Shown: one piece after another, positions 29,559 through 37,756 of the stretch
Position numbering within the stretch: the stretch's first letter is position 1
Layout: every line of letters begins with the position of its first letter
DNA from: Oscillospiraceae bacterium
GTDB taxonomy: Bacteria; Bacillota; Clostridia; Oscillospirales; Oscillospiraceae
Assembly: GCA_017436035.1 (NCBI GenBank)
Contig: JAFSDV010000012.1
Location: forward strand, 1 to 41,044
Direction of reading: 5' to 3'
Length of the DNA stretch: 41,044 nt
Program-made: the position numbers and the translations under genes
Notes under the pieces: model-generated
Told to the model about the DNA's origin: nothing
Seen by the model: the letters and a program-made list of their open reading frames with translations, nothing else
The model's database searches: none

Positions 29559-30121
29559 GCCAGCACACCCAAATGCTCCAAAAGGATCTTCAGTCCAAGC
29601 AGGATCAAAATGACGCCGCCTGCAACCTGCGCCTTCTTTTCAAACCGGCAGCCAAACACATTGCCCACCTTCACCCCTGCTGCAGACAGTATAAAGGTGG
29701 TGATACCGATCAGCAAAACCGCAAAAAAGATATTTACATTGCCTGCCATAGCCAGGGAAATACCTACCGCCATCGCGTCAATACTGGTGGCTACCGCCAT
29801 AATAAACATCGTCTTTACCGAAAGATCTGCATCGTGTTCTTCCTGCTCTTTGCTGAACGCTTCCTTGAGCATATTGATTCCAATGACCGCTAAAAGTCCA
29901 AATGCGACCCAGTGATCAAAGGCTTCGATCGTTCCTGCAAACAGTGTCCCCAGAAAAAAACCCAGCAAGGGCATTATAGCCTGAAAACCGCCAAACCAAA
30001 CACCGCAGATGGCACTTTCCCGAAGTCCTGCTTTTTTTACGGACAAGCCTTTGCAGATCGACACCGCAAAAGCATCCATACTCAGTCCGATCGCCAGAAG
30101 AAACAGCTCCGCAAATCCCAT
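29555..30121 (-). CDS. mntP: Manganese efflux pump MntP
   Basis: Exports Mn2+ to prevent toxicity. 188 residues with six helices in two repeats, each with the conserved acidic motif: 'LAIGLSMDAFAVSICKG' and 'AVATSIDAMAVGISLAM'. 'AICGVWFGGFQAIMPLLGFF' and 'GVILILLGLKILLEHLG' match the family. GGAGG precedes the ATG. It heads the operon to VanZ and the O-acylation genes, with a strong promoter and a folded leader but no yybP-ykoY manganese riboswitch that I can recognise. Confidence 0.95.
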   Translation of the reverse strand: MGFAELFLLAIGLSMDAFAVSICKGLSVKKAGLRESAICGVWFGGFQAIMPLLGFFLGTLFAGTIEAFDHWVAFGLLAVIGINMLKEAFSKEQEEHDADLSVKTMFIMAVATSIDAMAVGISLAMAGNVNIFFAVLLIGITTFILSAAGVKVGNVFGCRFEKKAQVAGGVILILLGLKILLEHLGVLA

Positions 30122-30134
30122 ATAAACCTCCCAT

Positions 30135-30201
30135 AACGCTTTTTTCAGGCCTGGTCCCGGGAGCTCCTCAAAACTTGGACCGTTTCTGTATATAAAGCGT
30201 T
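30135..30201 (-). promoter_or_regulatory. Folded leader upstream of mntP
   Basis: AACGCTTT (30135-30142) pairs with AAAGCGTT (30194-30201), enclosing GGTCC (30153-30157) paired with GGACC (30177-30181). The whole lies between promoter and ribosome site. It could regulate mntP at the RNA level; the class is not recognised. Confidence 0.35.
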
Positions 30202-30222
30202 TTCTTTCCCTTTGCAGGGCGA

Positions 30223-30252
30223 ATTATATCAGCTAATACGCAAGCCTGTCAA
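30223..30252 (-). promoter_or_regulatory. Promoter of the mntP operon
   Basis: TTGACA (30252-30247), 18 bases, TATAAT (30228-30223) on the minus strand; both boxes are perfect. Confidence 0.85.
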
Positions 30253-30376
30253 GGTGATGCACAGAAAATTTACAAAGCCCGCAGATCCTTTTTCTTCCAA
30301 ACAGCAGAAACCTTTGAATCACCGTCCTGTTTTGGGGAACAGTAAGAACAGCCATTAGGGAGGAGCTGAGATAATT

Positions 30377-31045
30377 TTGAAGCGTTTACTGGTCTTATTG
30401 ATCTGTCTTTGCCTACTGTGTATACCGGCGCAGGCAGAAGAATATGAGAAGCTTATTGCACTGACCTTCGACGACGGACCTTCCGGTCGGTTCACAAGGG
30501 CACTTTTGGAGGGGCTGGAGGAACGGGATGCCAAAGCCACCTTTTTTCTTTGTGGATACCGAATGGAGCAGGATCCGGCGTTAACAAAACGGATCTTTTC
30601 AGAAGGTCATGAGATCGGTCTCCACGGTTACAGTCACAAATGCATGAAAACCATGTGTCAGGCAGATATACACCGGGAGCTTCAAAAAGTCGCATCCCTG
30701 CTTCCCGATGGCTGTCAAGCTGTTTTTCTCCGCTCTCCCGGCGGATTATGCAGCAACGATGTACGCGCAGCGGCCCGGAGCATGAACCTGTCTATTCTGT
30801 CCTGGTCCGTTGATCCCAAGGACTGGGCGACCAACAACGCCGATGCTGTTGAAAAAGAAGTGATTGATCATGTGCGGGACGGCGATGTGATTCTGCTGCA
30901 CGATATGTCCGACAGCTCTGTAAAAGCCGCTCTGCTGATTATTGATGAACTTCAGGAGGAAGGCTTTCGGTTTGTGACTGTTTCGGAGCTGGCTAAAGCT
31001 AAGGGCATAACCCCCGAAGCAGGCAAAGAATACCACTGTTTCTAA
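30377..31045 (+). CDS. Exported polysaccharide deacetylase (NodB domain)
   Basis: Removes N-acetyl groups from a glycan, in this family usually peptidoglycan. Signal peptide MKRLLVLLICLCLLCIPAQA. NodB motifs in order: TFDDGP (30-35) with metal Asp33, HGYSH with His82 and His86, RSPGG (118-122), 'DPKDWATNN' and 'ILLHD' near the C-terminus. 222 residues, resembling the short PdaA-like sporulation deacetylases. The start is TTG at 30377 with GGGAGGAG upstream. It is a single-gene unit ended by the hairpin at 31053-31095. Whether it modifies spore cortex or vegetative wall cannot be told here. Confidence 0.93.
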   Translation: MKRLLVLLICLCLLCIPAQAEEYEKLIALTFDDGPSGRFTRALLEGLEERDAKATFFLCGYRMEQDPALTKRIFSEGHEIGLHGYSHKCMKTMCQADIHRELQKVASLLPDGCQAVFLRSPGGLCSNDVRAAARSMNLSILSWSVDPKDWATNNADAVEKEVIDHVRDGDVILLHDMSDSSVKAALLIIDELQEEGFRFVTVSELAKAKGITPEAGKEYHCF

Positions 31046-31052
31046 AGTAATA

Positions 31053-31095
31053 CCGGGGATACACTGGCTGATACCCAGTGCGTCCCCGGTTTTTG
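31053..31095. terminator. Terminator after the deacetylase gene
   Basis: CCGGGGA-TA-CACTGG, a loop of about seven bases, then CCAGTG-CG-TCCCCGG followed by TTTTT on the plus strand. It also lies directly beyond the stop of the converging ECF S gene. Confidence 0.88.
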
Positions 31096-31096
31096 T

Positions 31097-31786
31097 TCAG
31101 TTTGTCATTCCATACTTGATCCGCACCCGGTCCAGCTTTTCCAAAATCGGTTTTCCAAACAGCAGCAGCGTAATGACTGTACAGATCGCCTGACTGATAT
31201 TTGCATAGAAGCCGGCAAGCAGTACCGCCAGCACAGCCTCCCAGCTGATCTTACTCATGATCAAGAAAATATGAGAGCAGTCCAACAGCGGACCGATCCA
31301 TAGGACAACTGTCAAAAATCCGAACGCTGCTATGATCCAGGGTTTTCTCGGAAGCCCCTTCTTCTGAAAAACAAAGCCTGCCAGCATACCGCCTGCGCCA
31401 AAGGCCATCATTTGCCAGGGGGTAAACGAGCCCTGTCCATAGAAAAAGTTGCTGGCAAAAGCCGTGATTGCGCCAACCATAAAGCCCGCTTCCGGTCCAA
31501 AAACAACACCCGATAGTATGATCACCGCGAAAACCGGCTTGAAATGCGGTAGAGGAATCGCCACTCGACTGGCGATCGCAGCCGCCGCCATCACCGCGAT
31601 GAGCACCAGCTCTCTGGCCTGAGGTCTTCGCCCTTCATACGCCAGGAAAAACGGGATCATCAGCTCTATAATGATCAAGGTGCTGGTAATGTAATAGCTT
31701 CTGCCCGGTAAACGAGTCCCCAAATACAAGGTTGCAGGAACAAGGAGTAAAAATGTCAGTATCGATGCCATATGGGATTTTTTCAT
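31097..31786 (-). CDS. ECF transporter substrate-binding (S) component, probably for cobalamin
   Basis: Membrane subunit that captures a vitamin for the ECF module encoded just upstream. 229 residues with about six helices; 'RPQARELVLIAVMAAAAIASRVAI', 'KPVFAVIILSGVVFGPEAGFMVGA' and 'NFFYGQGSFTPWQMMAFGAGGMLAG' are typical of S components of the DUF6580/ECF-S type. The start at 31786 uses GGAGGAG and overlaps the ATPase stop (ATGA); nine further in-frame residues upstream are unlikely. The substrate call comes from the cobalamin-type riboswitch in front of the operon, not from the protein. Confidence 0.85.
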   Translation of the reverse strand: MKKSHMASILTFLLLVPATLYLGTRLPGRSYYITSTLIIIELMIPFFLAYEGRRPQARELVLIAVMAAAAIASRVAIPLPHFKPVFAVIILSGVVFGPEAGFMVGAITAFASNFFYGQGSFTPWQMMAFGAGGMLAGFVFQKKGLPRKPWIIAAFGFLTVVLWIGPLLDCSHIFLIMSKISWEAVLAVLLAGFYANISQAICTVITLLLFGKPILEKLDRVRIKYGMTN

Positions 31787-33444
31787 TTTTGCTCCTCCAA
31801 ATTCAGCCTGCAAAGTTCAGCCACCGCCCCGGCTGTCACCGCATTTTCAAACACCCCCCGGCTCATACGGCTCGCCGCAGTGGTGTAAAAGCTGTTTGCA
31901 CCGAAGAATTGCCGGGGCGTGCCGGTGCTCAAAAGCTGACCGTCAAAAAACATAGATACCCGATCTGCGTATTGGGCGCAGAATTCCACATCGTGAGACA
32001 CCATCACAACGGTGATCCCCTGCTGCTTCAGCTTCTGCAAAACCGATGCAAAGGTCTCCTTAAAAAAGCTGTCCATACCCTTGGTGGGCTCATCCAGCAG
32101 AAGCAGCCGGGGCTGTGTCAGCAAAACCTTCGCCAAAGCGGCTCTTTGCTGCTCACCGCCGGAAAGATCATAGGGGTGGCTGTCCAGTACAGCCGTGATC
32201 TGACAGATTTCCGACACCTGCTCCAATCTTTTTTCATCTGTGTCCATTTCCAGAAGCTCTTCGCGCACCGTCTTTTTCACAAACAGGCTCTTGGGGTCTT
32301 GGGGAAGCATAGAAACACCGTTTCGGAACAGTTCTTCCGGCTTGTATTGCTCCAGAGGCTTGCCAAACAGCTTGATTTTCCCCCTGTAGGGTCTGTTCAG
32401 TCCGCACAGCACCTTCAGCAATGTGGATTTACCTGCGCCGTTTCCGCCTACGATAGCATACAGGCTGCCCGCCGGCACCTGCCCGCTGACGCCCCGCAGA
32501 ATATCCGGACCGTTCTTTTCATAGCGAAACCACAGCTCCTTCACAGTCAGCACCGGTTTCTGCTGAACATCATACACGGGTTGCTCAGGGAGTGCCCTGA
32601 CCATCAGTTCATCGGGAACGGTCCGGTTCAGCCATTTGCGCCCCTCCCGCACTGTCAGCGGACAAGTACCTGTACCCTTCGCACTGTAAAACACCCGCAT
32701 CGGCGTGGGCATAGCAAGGAATAGTTCCTCTTTTTGCTCGTACAGATACTTTCCGATGGTGCCCGGCGCATCATCGGCAATGATCTCGCCGTTTTTCATC
32801 ACCACAACCCGGTCAGCGTATGGAAAAATATCCTCCAGCCGGTGCTCTGTAACGATCACCGTGGTTCCCAGCTCCGTATTGATCTTGCGTATAGTGTTCA
32901 GGAAATCCGACGCGGCTATGGGATCCAGCTGGCTGGTAGGCTCGTCCAGGATCAGCACCTCCGGCTGCATTGCCATGATGGATGCCAGATTCAGAAGCTG
33001 CTTTTGTCCGCCGGACAGGGCGTTGACATCTCTGTGAAACCAATCCTGTATGCCAAAATAGCAGGCCATCTCCGCAACCCGGGCGCGCATGGTCTGCTGA
33101 TCGCAGCCTAAACATTCCAATCCAAACGCCAGTTCATGCCAAACCTTATCTGTTACAATCTGATCATCGGGATTTTGCATTACATAGCCGATTCTTGCCG
33201 CCTGTTCTCCGCTGCCGATCCGGTCAAGGGGCGTGTTATGAAACAGCACCTGTCCGGTCCTGCTGCCATGGGGCGTCAACACCGTTTTCAAATGACGCAG
33301 CAATGTGGTTTTTCCGCTGCCGGACTTTCCGCATAATACAATATATTCGCCTTTTTGAATCGTCAGATTCACATTTTTCAAAACAGTCCTGTCCGAAGCA
33401 GCAGGATAGGAAAAAGTCAGATTTTCAATTTTGAAATGCTCCAT
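31783..33444 (-). CDS. ECF transporter ATPase, two fused ABC domains
   Basis: 553 residues holding both energy-coupling ATPases in one chain. First domain: Walker A GKSGSGKTTLL (39-49), signature LSGGQKQLLNLA, Walker B VLILDEPTS. Second domain: Walker A GGNGAGKSTLL, signature LSGGEQQRAALA, Walker B LLLLDEPTKG. The linker includes a conserved 'LTVKELWFRYEKNGPDILRG' start of the second domain. In most Firmicutes EcfA1 and EcfA2 are separate; the fused form occurs with dedicated transporters. Its start lies 28 bases inside the EcfT gene. Confidence 0.96.
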   Translation of the reverse strand: MEHFKIENLTFSYPAASDRTVLKNVNLTIQKGEYIVLCGKSGSGKTTLLRHLKTVLTPHGSRTGQVLFHNTPLDRIGSGEQAARIGYVMQNPDDQIVTDKVWHELAFGLECLGCDQQTMRARVAEMACYFGIQDWFHRDVNALSGGQKQLLNLASIMAMQPEVLILDEPTSQLDPIAASDFLNTIRKINTELGTTVIVTEHRLEDIFPYADRVVVMKNGEIIADDAPGTIGKYLYEQKEELFLAMPTPMRVFYSAKGTGTCPLTVREGRKWLNRTVPDELMVRALPEQPVYDVQQKPVLTVKELWFRYEKNGPDILRGVSGQVPAGSLYAIVGGNGAGKSTLLKVLCGLNRPYRGKIKLFGKPLEQYKPEELFRNGVSMLPQDPKSLFVKKTVREELLEMDTDEKRLEQVSEICQITAVLDSHPYDLSGGEQQRAALAKVLLTQPRLLLLDEPTKGMDSFFKETFASVLQKLKQQGITVVMVSHDVEFCAQYADRVSMFFDGQLLSTGTPRQFFGANSFYTTAASRMSRGVFENAVTAGAVAELCRLNLEEQK

Positions 33445-34304
33445 TGAAGAGCCTCCTTACAATGCATAGCAGTGGGTATGAGCAAGAATAAACAGTAAGC
33501 AGCAAGACCCAATACAGACCATCCGCTAACCGGCGCGATCTGCAGCCTGGGCGTAAATTCCGCCCCCATTCCGCCCATAACAGCTACCCCGATAACCGAC
33601 GCTCCAAGGAACATCATAGTTGCCAGCAGCAGACCGTCCCGAACCGTCATCCGGTAAAGCTGAAAGCTGGTTCTTTTAGCTGTGCCGTAACCCCGGGCGC
33701 GCATGGAATCTCCGGTAACCACACTACCCTCCAGCGCCCAGGAGATCAGTGCCGACAGCACCGCCATACCTGCGTCCAGCTTCTGCCTGGTGCTTGTTCC
33801 AACGCCTTTGCCCACAGAACGTCTTGCTGCTGCGATCTGTTTGCTTTTTCCCATCAGCCCCGGAACCATCCGAAACACCATCACCAGCAGCAATGATATG
33901 GCAGGAATCCAATTTCCAAACAGGCTTGTAAACTTATCACCGGTAAGAATTCGGTTATAACAACCGAACCACAGGAGCATTACCACAAAAATTCCCGCCA
34001 CATCCGCACCGTAAATCAGCGCCTCCAGTGTGTACGGTCTTCCGAATACATCAAATAAAACCCGCTCACCTTGAATGTTGAACAGCGGATTGATCAACGT
34101 CAGGAGCACAAAAAGCGGCAGCAGCTGCAAAATCCGTTTCCATCCCTGTGCACCATGGAGCAGCATATAATATATACCGGCACACAATGCCCCCGCTGCT
34201 AAATAAACCGGGTGCTGAATCAGAACACCGAATCCGATAGCCCCCACAAAAAAGAGAAAATTCACCGCCGGATGGCATTTCCCAAAAGCATCCTGCTCCA
34301 TCAT
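33417..34304 (-). CDS. ecfT: ECF transporter transmembrane (T) component
   Basis: Membrane scaffold that links the S protein to the two ATPase domains. About 295 residues, five or six helices ('KCHPAVNFLFFVGAIGFGVLI', 'LQLLPLFVLLTLINPLFN'), and the coupling helices with the Ala-Arg-Gly signature in 'GDSMRARGYG' and an earlier 'AAARRSVGKG'. The start is the ATG at 34304 (or 34301); GGAGGTG lies 11 bases ahead. It is the first gene after the riboswitch terminator. Confidence 0.92.
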   Translation of the reverse strand: MMEQDAFGKCHPAVNFLFFVGAIGFGVLIQHPVYLAAGALCAGIYYMLLHGAQGWKRILQLLPLFVLLTLINPLFNIQGERVLFDVFGRPYTLEALIYGADVAGIFVVMLLWFGCYNRILTGDKFTSLFGNWIPAISLLLVMVFRMVPGLMGKSKQIAAARRSVGKGVGTSTRQKLDAGMAVLSALISWALEGSVVTGDSMRARGYGTAKRTSFQLYRMTVRDGLLLATMMFLGASVIGVAVMGGMGAEFTPRLQIAPVSGWSVLGLAAYCLFLLIPTAMHCKEALQWSISKLKI

Positions 34305-34330
34305 CCTATGACCGCACCTCCTTCCCGGCA

Positions 34331-34363
34331 AAAAAAAGAAAAGCCCCCTGAAATAGGGAGCTT
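34331..34363 (-). terminator. Riboswitch expression-platform terminator upstream of ecfT
   Basis: On the minus strand AAGCTCCC-TATTTCAG-GGGGCTT is followed by TTC and eight T residues, ending about 27 bases before the ecfT start. Transcription of the transporter depends on this hairpin not forming. Confidence 0.88.
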
Positions 34364-34399
34364 ATATTCACACATTCATTCGGACGGCAGCCCCCAAGA

Positions 34400-34580
34400 G
34401 CCTTCCAATGCACACGCAAGGGCTGTATTCCGGCTCTGGACGCCATTTGCCCGGACCTTCTCAGAGAAACTCCAATGATACCGGGCGGCTAAATGTCCAT
34501 CTACGGCGGCTTGGTACCGCTGGGATCAGACCCGACAACCAAAAACCCGGCCGTCGTGCTTCCCATTCCAAATAGCACCT
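34400..34580 (-). promoter_or_regulatory. Cobalamin riboswitch
   Basis: In RNA sense the leader has GGTGC near its start (34579-34575), TGGGAAGC, then 'GATCCCAGCGGTACC' and GCCGCCGTAGATGG in place of the usual GCCACUGUAA block. Next come GAGAAGGTC and, at 34450-34420, CAAATGGCGTCCAGAGCC then GGAATACAGCCC, which closely matches the cobalamin class ('AUGANGAUCCAGAGCCAGGANACCUGCC'). The order and spacing fit one aptamer of about 160-180 bases, followed by a terminator. The assignment is from motif memory. Confidence 0.75.
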
Positions 34581-34606
34581 TGAACATAGTCTATATATTT
34601 TTGCTT

Positions 34607-34635
34607 ATCATAGCATATTTATGCCAAAAGCGCAA
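34607..34635 (-). promoter_or_regulatory. Promoter of the ECF transporter operon
   Basis: TTGCGC (34635-34630), 17 bases, TATGAT (34612-34607) on the minus strand, placing the transcript start near 34600, just before the riboswitch. Confidence 0.65.
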
Positions 34636-34662
34636 CCTTTACAACAAAATTTTACAGCTATT

Positions 34663-34971
34663 TTACAGCAGAGCGATCATCTGCTCTGTTATGAACACCG
34701 CCGCACAGCTTGCCGCCGCTACTATGATAAGGCTCTGTTTTTTGAACGCCAGTAAAACGCCCACGGCAAGTCCTGCCGCACCGCTGACCACATGATCGGT
34801 AGCGTAAAGAATCGCCGGAAAAGTCATTGCCGTCAGGCAGGCAGTAGGTACATAGTGCAGAAACGACCGCACAAAGCGGCTGCGGATCGGTTTTTTCAGC
34901 AGTGTCAGGGGCAAGGCGCGAACCAAATAAGTGGTCACCGCCATTACGAAGATATACAAATAGATATTCAT
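34663..34971 (-). CDS. azlD: Branched-chain amino acid exporter small subunit AzlD
   Basis: 102 residues with four hydrophobic segments, opening 'MNIYLYIFVMAVTTYLVRALPLTLLKK' and including 'FLHYVPTACLTAMTFPAIL', the AzlD family pattern. It works with AzlC to export branched-chain amino acids. The start at 34971 overlaps the azlC stop by four bases; the longer reading frame upstream only covers azlC. No terminator is visible before the ECF promoter region at 34635. Confidence 0.93.
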   Translation of the reverse strand: MNIYLYIFVMAVTTYLVRALPLTLLKKPIRSRFVRSFLHYVPTACLTAMTFPAILYATDHVVSGAAGLAVGVLLAFKKQSLIIVAAASCAAVFITEQMIALL

Positions 34972-35672
34972 TGCGCCCCCTCCTGTTCTACAGGAAAAAC
35001 AAGAGCGCAGATCGCCGCGGCTGCAACTGTGCAGATCACCACCGTAATACCCGCTGACACGCCGCTCAGCACCGGCACCCACGCAAACAGGCAACTGAAC
35101 ACCAACGCCAGCAGCATGCTCAGCAGCATGGGCTTTTCCTCCCGCGCCTGGGGCACTACAATGGCAATGAACATACCGTAGAGCATAACGCCCAACGCCA
35201 TGCGGACTGACAGCGGCAGCACAGAACCGGCAAGAGCACCCAACGCTGTACCTCCGGTCCAGCCCAAAGCCGCAACCGTTCCTGCCCCCACCAAAAAGCT
35301 GACGCTGAGCTTCTGCCGCGCCATTGCTAAGGCAAAAACCTCATCCGTATTAAAAAACGCTGCAATCAGCCGTTTTCCCACGCCCACCTCAGGACCTAAC
35401 CGCTGTCCCAGGGCAAGACTCATCAAAGCGTAACGGCTGTTAATCACCAGCTGCGTCAGGATCATTTCTATGATCGCTGCGCCGGCGGCGATCACCGTCA
35501 GACCCGCAAACTGACCTGCGCTGGTCAGATTGGTGGCGGAGATCAGCACCGTATTCCACACACTCAAACCCTGGGCAACCGCCATCGCGCCAAAGCCAAA
35601 GCTGACGGAAAAATACCCGACACAAACAGGCATGCCTGCCTTCATTCCTGCTAAATATTCCTTTATTCTCAA
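34968..35672 (-). CDS. azlC: Branched-chain amino acid exporter large subunit AzlC
   Basis: 234 residues, membrane protein of the AzlC/LIV-E family: 'GMPVCVGYFSVSFGFGAMAVAQGLS', 'NLTSAGQFAGLTVIAAGA', 'TQLVINSRYALMSLALGQRL', 'FNTDEVFALAMAR'. The frame begins at TTG 35672, with AAAGAG upstream; an ATG at 35645 with AAAGGA about 12 bases ahead is an alternative start. Promoter at 35730-35758. Forms a two-gene unit with azlD. Confidence 0.94.
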   Translation of the reverse strand: MRIKEYLAGMKAGMPVCVGYFSVSFGFGAMAVAQGLSVWNTVLISATNLTSAGQFAGLTVIAAGAAIIEMILTQLVINSRYALMSLALGQRLGPEVGVGKRLIAAFFNTDEVFALAMARQKLSVSFLVGAGTVAALGWTGGTALGALAGSVLPLSVRMALGVMLYGMFIAIVVPQAREEKPMLLSMLLALVFSCLFAWVPVLSGVSAGITVVICTVAAAAICALVFPVEQEGAQ

Positions 35673-35729
35673 GCCGGTTCATCTCTTTCGTTTACATAAC
35701 ATATCACAGTCATCCGTGAAAGTTTAACT

Positions 35730-35758
35730 ATGATACAACAGCAGGCAGCAAAAGTCAA
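35730..35758 (-). promoter_or_regulatory. Promoter of azlCD
   Basis: TTGACT (35758-35753), 17 bases, TATCAT (35735-35730) on the minus strand. It starts right beside the stop codon of the ABC permease gene, with no terminator in between. Confidence 0.7.
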
Positions 35759-35765
35759 ATTTGTC

Positions 35766-36659
35766 TTATTGTTTCTTCTTGAGTCCGTTCATCAGAATAT
35801 AGACCGAAATCAGCACAGTCACCGTTCCGCCAAGAATCAGGTACATCCCTCCTACACTGACCTGCTCCCCAAAGAAATACAGGTTGCAATCAAGGGCGTC
35901 TTTCAAGGATTCAACAAGCTGTCCGGAGACTCCTTGCAGTTCCATCTGCGCCAACGCCCCTTGCATCGCGTGGTTGCGAATAAGCGCTGTGCCATATGTA
36001 CCGGGCAGAAAGGAAATAACCTTTTGCAGCCCCTCTGCAAAAGAGGAAATCGGCATATACGCACCGCAAATAAAACCGTAACCGGAGCTGATGATCGTGC
36101 CCACTGCTGAAATTTGCCCCTGAGTCGACAGGAAGAAATTGATAATTGACGACAGTGCCGTTCCAAACAGCACCAGTAATACTACATCCAGCATTAGCAG
36201 CAAAACATCAGACAAGCTCATATACCAGCCAACCGCCGCCACATACAGCAAACAGATACCGGTCGCCACAAAGCAAATGATCAGCGTAGAAATCAGCGTA
36301 GATACATAATAGCCGGCAGCCAAAAACGACGCTTTTACAGGAGACATCCGCAGATCCTTTATGCTGCCGTTCACCCGATCCTGCACCATCAGGAAGTTGG
36401 AGCAGAACGCCACTGTAACACAGGACACCGCAAGGATCGAAGATATCAGCTGACCGCCAACAAGCCCGTCAATCAGCTCCTCCGAAAGCTTCACCGTTTC
36501 CGGAATATTCATCTGAAAGGAATCTCTGAATACATTACCAAGAAAAGTCGCGTAAAGAACGAGCAGGATCACCGGGGTGATCAACGAGGTGAAAAACATC
36601 CCTTTGTCTTTGAAAAACAGCTTGACATTGCGTTTAACAAGCGCCCCCATGGTTCTCAT
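35766..36659 (-). CDS. ABC-2 type transporter permease
   Basis: Membrane subunit of a two-gene exporter. 297 residues; the N-terminal cytoplasmic start 'LVKRNVKLFFKDKGMFFTSLI' and the first helix are typical of ABC-2 permeases, followed by a ~45-residue external loop ('FRDSFQMNIPETVKLSEELI') and five more helices. A second external loop lies between the last two helices. GGAGG is upstream, and the start overlaps the ATPase stop (ATGA). The substrate is unknown; drug, lipid or peptide export are all possible in this family. Confidence 0.92.
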   Translation of the reverse strand: MRTMGALVKRNVKLFFKDKGMFFTSLITPVILLVLYATFLGNVFRDSFQMNIPETVKLSEELIDGLVGGQLISSILAVSCVTVAFCSNFLMVQDRVNGSIKDLRMSPVKASFLAAGYYVSTLISTLIICFVATGICLLYVAAVGWYMSLSDVLLLMLDVVLLVLFGTALSSIINFFLSTQGQISAVGTIISSGYGFICGAYMPISSFAEGLQKVISFLPGTYGTALIRNHAMQGALAQMELQGVSGQLVESLKDALDCNLYFFGEQVSVGGMYLILGGTVTVLISVYILMNGLKKKQ

Positions 36660-37570
36660 TTTCCAGCACCTCCTTCAAGCTTCTTTCCGGTAACATTCAG
36701 GAATACATCATCCATTTTACCCTTTGTGATCTCATAGTCCACGAACACTTCCGGATGCTTTACAATCAATTCTGTTGCCTTTGCAGTATTGGGAACAGTC
36801 AGCCGGTAAGCATCCCGAACCTGTTCATATTCCACATTCAGAAGCTTTACTGCAGCTTCGTCCACGCCATACAGCATGATATAATCCGCAGTATATTTGT
36901 TTTTCAGCTCCAGAGGTGTTCCTTCTGCAGAAATTTTGCCGCTGTCAAGAATCACAATATAATCCGCTTCTGCCGCCTCTTCCATATAGTGGGTGGTGAG
37001 AAACACGGTCATCTTCTCGTTTTTGCGCAGGTCTGCTATGACGTTCCACAGAATTTTTCTTGTTTGCGGGTCAAGACCGGTCGTAGGCTCATCCAGGATC
37101 AAGATCCTCGGTTTATGGATCAGTGCCCGGGCAATATCGATCCTTCTGCGTTGACCGCCTGACAGCTTGCCGACCGGTCTCTTCAGCAAATCTTCAAATC
37201 CCAACAGTTTTGACAGCTCTGTAAGCCTCTGATCAAATGCAGGACCGGTTAATCCGTACAAAGCCGCCCTGCTCTGAAGATTATCCTGTACGCACAAAGC
37301 GGCATCCAGTACAGAATTTTGAAAAACAACACCCAGCTTGCATTTAATATCGTCCGGACAGTGTTCAATATCTGCTCCGTCAATGATTACGCTTCCGCTG
37401 TCCTTTTGCAGCTGTCCGCACAAAATATGAATGGTTGTAGATTTTCCGGCTCCGTTAACGCCTAAAAACGCAAACAAGTCTCCCTCTTTTACACAAAAGC
37501 TCAGATTTTGCACTGCATGAATGTCACCAAAGCTTTTGTTGAGGTCTTTGATCTGAATAATATCAACCAT
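36656..37570 (-). CDS. ABC transporter ATP-binding protein
   Basis: 304 residues. Walker A GVNGAGKSTT (about 37-46), signature LSGGQRRRIDIA, Walker B ILILDEPTTGLDP, and the H-loop 'FLTTHYMEE'. The C-terminal ~80 residues after 'SGKISAEGTPLELKNKY' form the small accessory domain common to DrrA/NatA-like ATPases. AGGAGG precedes the ATG. Forms the exporter with the permease. Confidence 0.95.
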   Translation of the reverse strand: MVDIIQIKDLNKSFGDIHAVQNLSFCVKEGDLFAFLGVNGAGKSTTIHILCGQLQKDSGSVIIDGADIEHCPDDIKCKLGVVFQNSVLDAALCVQDNLQSRAALYGLTGPAFDQRLTELSKLLGFEDLLKRPVGKLSGGQRRRIDIARALIHKPRILILDEPTTGLDPQTRKILWNVIADLRKNEKMTVFLTTHYMEEAAEADYIVILDSGKISAEGTPLELKNKYTADYIMLYGVDEAAVKLLNVEYEQVRDAYRLTVPNTAKATELIVKHPEVFVDYEITKGKMDDVFLNVTGKKLEGGAGK

Positions 37571-37601
37571 AGCGATCCTCCTGTGGAGTAATTACAACAA
37601 A

Positions 37602-37630
37602 ACTGTATCACATCGCGCTTCTTATTTCAA
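37602..37630 (-). promoter_or_regulatory. Promoter of the ABC-2 exporter genes
   Basis: TTGAAA (37630-37625), 17 bases, TACAGT (37607-37602) on the minus strand. Confidence 0.65.
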
Positions 37631-37699
37631 GATATTCTCCCTGTTCGGCTGTTTTCCGGTGCTTTTCGGTGCAGGATGCTTCAACAAAGACAGCATATC

Positions 37700-37743
37700 C
37701 ACAAAAAGCAGAAGATACAGCTTCTGTTCAGAACTGTATCTTC
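37700..37743 (-). terminator. Terminator after the CPBP protease gene
   Basis: GAAGATACAG (37711-37720) and CTGTATCTTC (37734-37743) pair perfectly; on the minus strand TGCTTTTTG follows. Confidence 0.75.
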
Positions 37744-37756
37744 CATCATTATAAAC

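Noticed and set aside
30122..30222. yybP-ykoY manganese riboswitch upstream of mntP
   Set aside because: Expected from the gene, but I could not find the conserved core of that class.
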